DNA from: Halopseudomonas xinjiangensis
GTDB taxonomy: Bacteria; Pseudomonadota; Gammaproteobacteria; Pseudomonadales; Pseudomonadaceae
DNA length: 64,000 bases
Assembly: GCF_900104945.1 (NCBI RefSeq)
Contig: NZ_LT629736.1
Span: forward strand, 2,356,001-2,420,000
Direction: 5' to 3'
Of the stretch, positions 58,485-64,000 are shown piece after piece. The notes under the pieces were generated by a model. That model was given only the letters and a program-made list of their open reading frames with translations. It made no database searches and was not told the origin of the DNA. A program made the translations under genes and the position numbers. Numbering within the stretch: position 1 is the first letter of the stretch; every line of letters begins with the position of its first letter.

Positions 58485-60245
58485 ATGCCACAAAAGCTGC
58501 CCAGGCACGGAGCCCATCTGATTGACCCTAGTACTACCCGCTTCGCGCTCTGGGCACCGGATGCCCGCGAAGTATCCGTCGAACTGGACACTGGCAACAT
58601 CAGCTTACTTCAACCCGGCACCGACGGCTGGTTCAGCGCCGAGGTGCCCTGCCCGGCCGGCACCGGCTACCGTTATCTGATCGATGGCGAACTTCGCGTG
58701 CCGGACCCGGCGTCCCGCGCGCAGATCGGCGACGTGCACGACTTCAGTCGGGTAGTCGACCACTCCGCATTTGAATGGACAACCGAGGGCTGGAATGGTC
58801 GGCCCTGGCACGAAACCATCATTTACGAACTCCACGCGGGTCTGCTCGGCGGCTTCGCCGGCGTCGAATCCTATCTGCCATATCTGAAAGAGCTCGGGAT
58901 CACCGCGATCGAGCTGATGCCGCTGGGAGAATTCCCCGGCGCTCGCAACTGGGGGTATGACGGTGTACTGCCGTTCGCTCCGGAGTGCTCCTACGGCTCG
59001 CCAGACGACCTCAAGCGCCTGGTCGACAAAGCCCACGCGCACGGGCTGATGGTTTACGTGGATGTGGTCTACAACCACTTCGGGCCGGACGGCAATTATC
59101 TGCATGCTTACGCCGAACCCTTCTTCCGTGACGACATCCAGACCCCCTGGGGCCCGTCCATCGATTTTCGCCGCTCGGAAGTGCGCGACTATTTCTGCGA
59201 AAACGCCCTGATGTGGGTGATGGACTACCGCATTGATGGTCTGCGGCTGGATGCCGTCCATGCGATCAGCGAGAAGGACTTTCTGGTCGAACTGGCCCAG
59301 CGCGTGCGCGAAGCCGCCGGACCGGACCGGCACGTGCACCTGGTGCTGGAAAATGAAGACAACAGCGCAGGGCTGCTCGAACGCGGCTTCGATGCCCAGT
59401 GGAACGACGACGGACACAATGTCCTGCATCATCTGCTCACCGGCGAGCAGGAAGGTTATTACGCCGACTTTGCCAGCGAGCCGACATTGAAAATGGCGCG
59501 CTGTCTTGGCGAAGGTTTCATATACCAGGGCGATACCAACCGCCGCGGCCACGCACGTGGCGAGCCTAGCGCTCATCTGCCGCCGTCGTCCTTCGTCCTG
59601 TTCCTGCAGAACCATGACCAGATCGGCAACCGCGCCTTTGGCGAGCGACTGATTACCCTCGCCGACCCCGATTCGCTCCGCGCCGCAACGGCATTGATGC
59701 TGCTCTCGCCTATGGTACCGCTGCTGTTCATGGGCGAAGAATGGGGCTCGCAGCAACCCTTCCTGTACTTCACCGACCATAACGAAGAGCTCGCCCAGGC
59801 CGTACGCGAAGGTCGTCAGCGAGAATTTTCCGAATTCGCTCTGTTCGCCGGCAACGAGGGCGGCACCAAGGTTCCCGACCCGAACGCGGTAAAGACCTTC
59901 ACCGCGTCGCGGCCCGATTTTGCAGGGTCGGTCGGCCAACCGGAATTCGAGCCCTGGCGCGTGCTGTATCGAGACCTGCTGCAGCTGCGCCACAAACACA
60001 TCATCCCGCGCCTGGGCCAGGTTCGCTCCGAGGGCGTCCAGGTCCTTGCCGATAACGCGGTTTCTGCCCGCTGGCAGCTAGCCGATGGTCGCGTGCTGCG
60101 CATCGATATCAATCTGAGCGAAGCCTTCGTGGCGTCCGAGCCGGTGCCGCACGACGCCGAGCCCCTCTACCTGAATCGTGTCGATCCCGACTCCGGCATG
60201 CTTTCCCCGCACAGCGTAGTGGCGTTGCTGGAGGCGGCCCGATGA
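58485..60245 (+). CDS. treZ: Malto-oligosyltrehalose trehalohydrolase
   Basis: TreZ releases trehalose from the end of malto-oligosyl trehalose. The 586-residue GH13 enzyme has an N-terminal beta domain (FALWAPDAREVSVEL), then the catalytic barrel with YNHFGPDGNYL, nucleophile D256 in RLDAVHAIS, acid/base E289 in LVLENED and QNHDQIGNRA. It starts directly after glgA and overlaps malQ by 4 nt. It acts after TreY, encoded two genes downstream. Confidence 0.95.
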   Translation: MPQKLPRHGAHLIDPSTTRFALWAPDAREVSVELDTGNISLLQPGTDGWFSAEVPCPAGTGYRYLIDGELRVPDPASRAQIGDVHDFSRVVDHSAFEWTTEGWNGRPWHETIIYELHAGLLGGFAGVESYLPYLKELGITAIELMPLGEFPGARNWGYDGVLPFAPECSYGSPDDLKRLVDKAHAHGLMVYVDVVYNHFGPDGNYLHAYAEPFFRDDIQTPWGPSIDFRRSEVRDYFCENALMWVMDYRIDGLRLDAVHAISEKDFLVELAQRVREAAGPDRHVHLVLENEDNSAGLLERGFDAQWNDDGHNVLHHLLTGEQEGYYADFASEPTLKMARCLGEGFIYQGDTNRRGHARGEPSAHLPPSSFVLFLQNHDQIGNRAFGERLITLADPDSLRAATALMLLSPMVPLLFMGEEWGSQQPFLYFTDHNEELAQAVREGRQREFSEFALFAGNEGGTKVPDPNAVKTFTASRPDFAGSVGQPEFEPWRVLYRDLLQLRHKHIIPRLGQVRSEGVQVLADNAVSARWQLADGRVLRIDINLSEAFVASEPVPHDAEPLYLNRVDPDSGMLSPHSVVALLEAAR

Positions 60246-62317
60246 GCGATGCCCTTCTCGAACAACTGACCCGGGCGGCCGGGTTGGCCATCGACTGGAC
60301 GGATGCCTTCGGCAAACCGCAGAGCGTGGCGCCGGACAATCAACGCGCCCTGCTGGAAGCCCTCGGCTACCCGGCCGGCGACGAACAGCAGATCCGGCAG
60401 AGCCTCAACAAAATCGAGCAGCAACGGCACAACCCCACGCTCTACCCGCTGCTTGCACATGACCAGGGCGAGCCACTGTGTTTCGCCGGGCGCTTCAAGG
60501 CCGGCCAGTCGTACCAGCTGACACTGGAGCATGGCGAGGCACTGGACGGCGATCTGGATGAAAACAGCTGTCTGCCGGGTATCGACAGCTGCGGTTACCA
60601 CCACCTGAAGATCGCCGGGCAGGAAACCACGCTGGCGATCGCACCGCCTGCCTGCCCCAGCGTGGACGATCTGACCGGACGCGAAGGAGCCCGGATCTGG
60701 GGCATCACAGCGCAAGTCTATTCTCTGCGTCGACCAGGGGACGGCGGGTTGGGCGACACCAACGCGCTGGCCAGCCTGTGCGACGAGATTGCCCCGCACG
60801 GGGCCGACGCGATCGCCATCAGCCCGCTGCATGCGATGTTCAGCGCCGACCTGCACAACTACAGCCCGTACTCGCCGTCGAGCCGGATGTTTTTCAATAT
60901 CCTGCATTCCTCCCCCGAACTCGTCCTCGGGCAAGAGGCCGTGGACCGGGCCGTGGAACAATGCGGCTTGCAGGAAGAAATGCGTCGGCTGGAGCAGCTC
61001 GACCTGATCGACTGGCCGGCCGCTTCAGCCGTGCGCTTACGCCTGTTGCGCCAACTTCACGGCAACTTCCAGGCCAGCCCGGGCGAGGCCATGCGCGACT
61101 TGCAGGCTTTCATTGACCAGGGCGGCGAAGCCCTGGAACAGCACTGCCGCTTCGAAGCCTTGCACGCATATATGCTGGAAAAGGGCGAAGCAGGCGACTG
61201 GCGACAGTGGCCGGCAGAACTGCGCGACCCGCACGGTACCGCCGTACAGCGCTTTGCCCGCGAGCATCAGCAGGACGTTGATTTCCATTGTTTTGCTCAA
61301 TGGTTGATGACGCGCAGCCTGGAGCAGACACAGCGCAGCGCGCTGAAGGCTGGCATGAAGATCGGTTTGATCGCGGACCTGGCCGTCGGTGCCCACGGCG
61401 CAGGCAGCCAGACCTGGACACGTCAGAACGAATTCCTGCCGCAGGTGACCGTCGGTGCGCCCCCGGACATTCTCAACAGCAATGGTCAAAGTTGGGGCAT
61501 TTCGGCCTTTTCACCGCAAGGGTTGAAAGAAAACGGCTTTCGCGCATTCATCGAAATGCTGCGAGCCAACATGGCTCATGCCGGTGGTATCCGCATCGAT
61601 CACGTCATGGGGCTCAAGCGGCTTTGGGTGATCCCTGAAGGCGCCCCGTCGGACGCCGGCGCCTATCTCGAGTTTCCCTTCGAAGATCTGCTGCGGCTGA
61701 TCTCCCTCGAGGCCTGGCGCAACAAGGCGCTGATCATCGGCGAAGACCTGGGTACCGTTCCCGAAGGGCTGCGAGAGGATCTGGCACGACGCAACCTGCT
61801 CGGCATGCGCGTCCTGCTGTTCGAGCAGGATGATGGACGCTTCATTCCCCCGGCGCGCTGGCCTGCCGATGCGCTGGCGACCACCACCACTCACGATCTA
61901 CCGAGCATAAAGGGCTGGTTCAACTGCCGCGACATCGATGCGCGTATCGATGCCGGCCACCGCCCGGCGGAGCAATCGGAGGAGGATCGGACCGTGCGCG
62001 AAAAGGAAAAAACTGCGCTGGAACAGCTGCTTAGGGAAGAAGGCTTCCTCGCCGGCGCGGCCGATGACGACGACGCCAGACTCGACGCCTGCGTCGAACT
62101 GCTAGGCAGCACCCCCGCCCCACTGGCACTTCTGCCGCTGGAGGATGTCATGGGTAGCATGGATCAGCCAAACCTTCCGGGCCCCGGCGACGAGCACCCT
62201 AACTGGCGTCGTCGCTGGCCGGACGAGGTCGGCGACATGCTCAAGGACGGGGCAATCACGGCCCGTCTCAAGCGACTGGGCAAGGCACGTCAAGCGACGC
62301 GGAAAAAGGCAACATGA
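60242..62317 (+). CDS. malQ: 4-alpha-glucanotransferase (GH77)
   Basis: MalQ (amylomaltase) transfers maltodextrin segments, reshaping glucans. The 691-residue protein has nucleophile D453 (RIDHVMGLKRLW), acid/base E501 (IIGEDLGTVPEG) and D552 (TTTHDLPSIKGW), plus YSPSSRMFFN in the substrate groove. It overlaps treZ upstream and treY downstream by 4 nt each (ATGA), so the operon is tightly coupled. Confidence 0.95.
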   Translation: MSDALLEQLTRAAGLAIDWTDAFGKPQSVAPDNQRALLEALGYPAGDEQQIRQSLNKIEQQRHNPTLYPLLAHDQGEPLCFAGRFKAGQSYQLTLEHGEALDGDLDENSCLPGIDSCGYHHLKIAGQETTLAIAPPACPSVDDLTGREGARIWGITAQVYSLRRPGDGGLGDTNALASLCDEIAPHGADAIAISPLHAMFSADLHNYSPYSPSSRMFFNILHSSPELVLGQEAVDRAVEQCGLQEEMRRLEQLDLIDWPAASAVRLRLLRQLHGNFQASPGEAMRDLQAFIDQGGEALEQHCRFEALHAYMLEKGEAGDWRQWPAELRDPHGTAVQRFAREHQQDVDFHCFAQWLMTRSLEQTQRSALKAGMKIGLIADLAVGAHGAGSQTWTRQNEFLPQVTVGAPPDILNSNGQSWGISAFSPQGLKENGFRAFIEMLRANMAHAGGIRIDHVMGLKRLWVIPEGAPSDAGAYLEFPFEDLLRLISLEAWRNKALIIGEDLGTVPEGLREDLARRNLLGMRVLLFEQDDGRFIPPARWPADALATTTTHDLPSIKGWFNCRDIDARIDAGHRPAEQSEEDRTVREKEKTALEQLLREEGFLAGAADDDDARLDACVELLGSTPAPLALLPLEDVMGSMDQPNLPGPGDEHPNWRRRWPDEVGDMLKDGAITARLKRLGKARQATRKKAT

Positions 62318-64000
62318 CCGATTTACGGGCAACCATCCGACTGCAGTTTCACAAAGACTTCACGCTCGACGACGCGGTACCACTGGTCAGCTATTTCGCC
62401 AGGCTGGGCATCAGTCACATCTACGCCTCGCCCTTGCTGACCGCTCGCCCCGGCTCGATGCATGGTTACGACGTCATCGACCCCACCCGGATCAATCCGG
62501 AACTTGGCGGCGAACCCGCGCTGCAGCGGTTGATCGAGGAACTGCGCAAGCACGACATGGGCCTGATCCTGGACATCGTCTCCAACCACATGGCCGTGGG
62601 CGGTAGCGGCAACCCCTGGTGGCTTGATGTGCTGGAGTGGGGCCCGATGAGCCCCTTCGCGCACTTTTTCGACATCCAGTGGCAATCGCTCGATCCGTTC
62701 ATGCACGACCAACTGCTGGTGCCCTTCCTGCGCACCGATTATGGCGAAGTCCTTTCCAGCGGCGAGTTGCGTCTGCACTTCGACGCCGAGCAGGGTCAGT
62801 TCTACGCCGCGCATTACGACCACCGTTTCCCGCTGTATCCACCGACCTACCAGCAGGTGTTGCGCGCCAGCGACAACGAGACGCTGGCGGCCATGGCAGA
62901 CAAGTTCCAGTTGCTGGACGAGTCCGCCGGTGCCTGGAGAATTGCACAGGAACTGCGCCGTGAACTGGCCGAGGCGGTATCGCGAGAATCGCTGCACGGT
63001 GCCATCGAGCATGCGCTTGCCCGCTTCGATCCGACCAACGAGGGGGGCCGCAAGCCGCTACACGTATTGCTGGAGCGTCAGTACTACCGCCTGGCGAGCT
63101 GGCGTACCGCTGCCGACGACATCAACTGGCGCCGCTTCTTCGATATCAACGAGTTGGGCGGCCTGCGGGTCGAACTGCCCGATGTATTCGAAGCAACCCA
63201 TTCCAAGGTATTCGAGCTGGTCGAGAACGGCAGCATCGACGGGCTGCGGATCGATCACGTCGACGGTCTGGCCAACCCCCGCGCTTACTGCCGCCGGTTG
63301 CGCCGCCGCGTCGATAGCCTGCGTGGCGAACAGGGCAGCGCGCACTTTCCGATCTATGTCGAGAAAATCATCGGCGAAGGCGAAGCGTTACCGACCGGTT
63401 GGGGCGTCGACGGCACGACCGGCTATGAATTCATGAACCAGGTCTCTCTGCTGCAACATGACACCGAGGGCGGCACTCAGCTGGGCACATTATGGAACTC
63501 GCTCAGTGGGCGCCCTGCGGACTTCCTCGAGGAGGTTTATGAGGCGCGCAAACTGGTACTTGCCAGCTCTCTCGCCGGGGATCTGGAAAGCGTTGCCCAG
63601 GGCCTGCTGCAGATCGCGCGCTTCCACATCGACACCCGCGACCTGACCCTTGGCGCCATCCGCCGGGTGCTCACCGAACTGGTGGCGCATTTCCCGGTAT
63701 ATCGCACCTATGCCGGCGCGGTCGGTCGTTCGGCCGAAGATCAGGTCTTCTTCGACCAGGCCAAGGAAGGCGCACGCGCCTACCTGCCCGAAGCCGAGTG
63801 GCCGGTACTCGAACAGCTTGATCAATGGCTCGGCGGCGAGCCGCTTTGCCGTTTGCCGCCCGGGCATGAGCGCCACCTGCGCAACAAGGTGCTGGTGCGC
63901 TTCCAGCAACTGACTTCCCCCGCCGCGGCCAAGGCGGTGGAAGACACGGCCTGCTATCGGGCCGGGGTGTTGCTGTCGCGATACGACGTCGGCTTCGATC
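62314..64000 (+). CDS. treY: Malto-oligosyl trehalose synthase, N-terminal part
   Basis: TreY isomerises the reducing-end alpha-1,4 link of a maltodextrin to alpha-1,1, giving malto-oligosyl trehalose for TreZ. The first 562 codons are visible and the gene runs off the right edge; family members are about 900 residues, so roughly 60% is present. The start is TDLRATIRLQFHKDFTLDDA. The GH13 motifs YDVIDPTRINPELGG, IVSNHMAVGG, D314 in GLRIDHVDGL and E350 in YVEKIIGEGE are present. Translation starts inside the malQ stop. Confidence 0.95.
   Translation, partial: MTDLRATIRLQFHKDFTLDDAVPLVSYFARLGISHIYASPLLTARPGSMHGYDVIDPTRINPELGGEPALQRLIEELRKHDMGLILDIVSNHMAVGGSGNPWWLDVLEWGPMSPFAHFFDIQWQSLDPFMHDQLLVPFLRTDYGEVLSSGELRLHFDAEQGQFYAAHYDHRFPLYPPTYQQVLRASDNETLAAMADKFQLLDESAGAWRIAQELRRELAEAVSRESLHGAIEHALARFDPTNEGGRKPLHVLLERQYYRLASWRTAADDINWRRFFDINELGGLRVELPDVFEATHSKVFELVENGSIDGLRIDHVDGLANPRAYCRRLRRRVDSLRGEQGSAHFPIYVEKIIGEGEALPTGWGVDGTTGYEFMNQVSLLQHDTEGGTQLGTLWNSLSGRPADFLEEVYEARKLVLASSLAGDLESVAQGLLQIARFHIDTRDLTLGAIRRVLTELVAHFPVYRTYAGAVGRSAEDQVFFDQAKEGARAYLPEAEWPVLEQLDQWLGGEPLCRLPPGHERHLRNKVLVRFQQLTSPAAAKAVEDTACYRAGVLLSRYDVGFD

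Noticed and set aside
58605-59999. A 464-codon minus-strand frame inside treZ
   Set aside because: treZ carries all GH13 catalytic residues; the antisense product is low-information and lacks a ribosome-binding site.

Overview
The window is about 64 kb of gammaproteobacterial chromosome from the genus Pseudomonas in the broad sense. A Halopseudomonas or P. stutzeri-like relative is possible, but species cannot be settled from this sequence alone. Evidence: the gene order nadB / algU-mucA-mucB-mucC-mucD / lepA-lepB-DUF4845-rnc-era-recO-pdxJ-acpS, the gacS-cysM-rlmD-relA-mazG block, and a pseudomonad glgA-treZ-malQ-treY operon. Coding density is very high and the DNA is GC-rich. I see no tRNA, rRNA, insertion sequence, prophage, integron or CRISPR array. 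This is core genome rather than an island.

Layout. 0-6 kb: the end of dapD, tcdA, rlmF, dapE, rlmA, a small hypothetical protein, a K+ channel-like protein, trxC and a cold-shock gene. 6.4-11 kb: a four-gene ABC-type operon resembling Gld systems (ATPase, permease, GldG-like, DUF4340). 11-25 kb: plsB, rsmJ, a hypothetical protein, tsaB, adk, ppc, a hypothetical protein, mazG, relA, rlmD and cysM. 25-39 kb: gacS, converging on a long leftward block (mucD operon under algU, then lepA to acpS). 39-50 kb: nadB, ygfX-sdhE, ygfZ, an HDOD protein, an enoyl-CoA hydratase, ung, a small membrane protein, a DUF1704 putative metallopeptidase, lysS, prfB with its programmed frameshift, and a small membrane protein. 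50-57 kb: a globin-PAS-GGDEF-EAL protein, recJ, a YaeQ-family gene, an MscS-family channel and a CinA-like amidohydrolase. 57-64 kb: the glycogen/trehalose operon, running off the right edge inside treY.

Several global regulatory devices sit together: RelA for (p)ppGpp, GacS for the Gac/Rsm pathway, AlgU with its Muc regulators for envelope stress, and a predicted haem-sensing cyclic-di-GMP enzyme. Two AlgU-type promoters (GAACTT, 16-nt spacer, TCTnn) precede algU. A similar element (17-nt spacer, TCTCA) precedes the cinA-like gene, and a weaker one precedes the glycogen/trehalose operon. That suggests, without proving it, that envelope or osmotic stress reaches the right end of the window.

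I did not find a clearly new multi-gene system. The best leads are the DUF1704 protein with an HEGMVH...QEGLA metallopeptidase-like signature and its small membrane-protein neighbour, the divergent AlgU-like promoters between cinA-like and glgA, the globin-coupled GGDEF-EAL protein, and a recurring AGCGGCAAGC repeat that forms hairpins at gene ends in three intergenic gaps.
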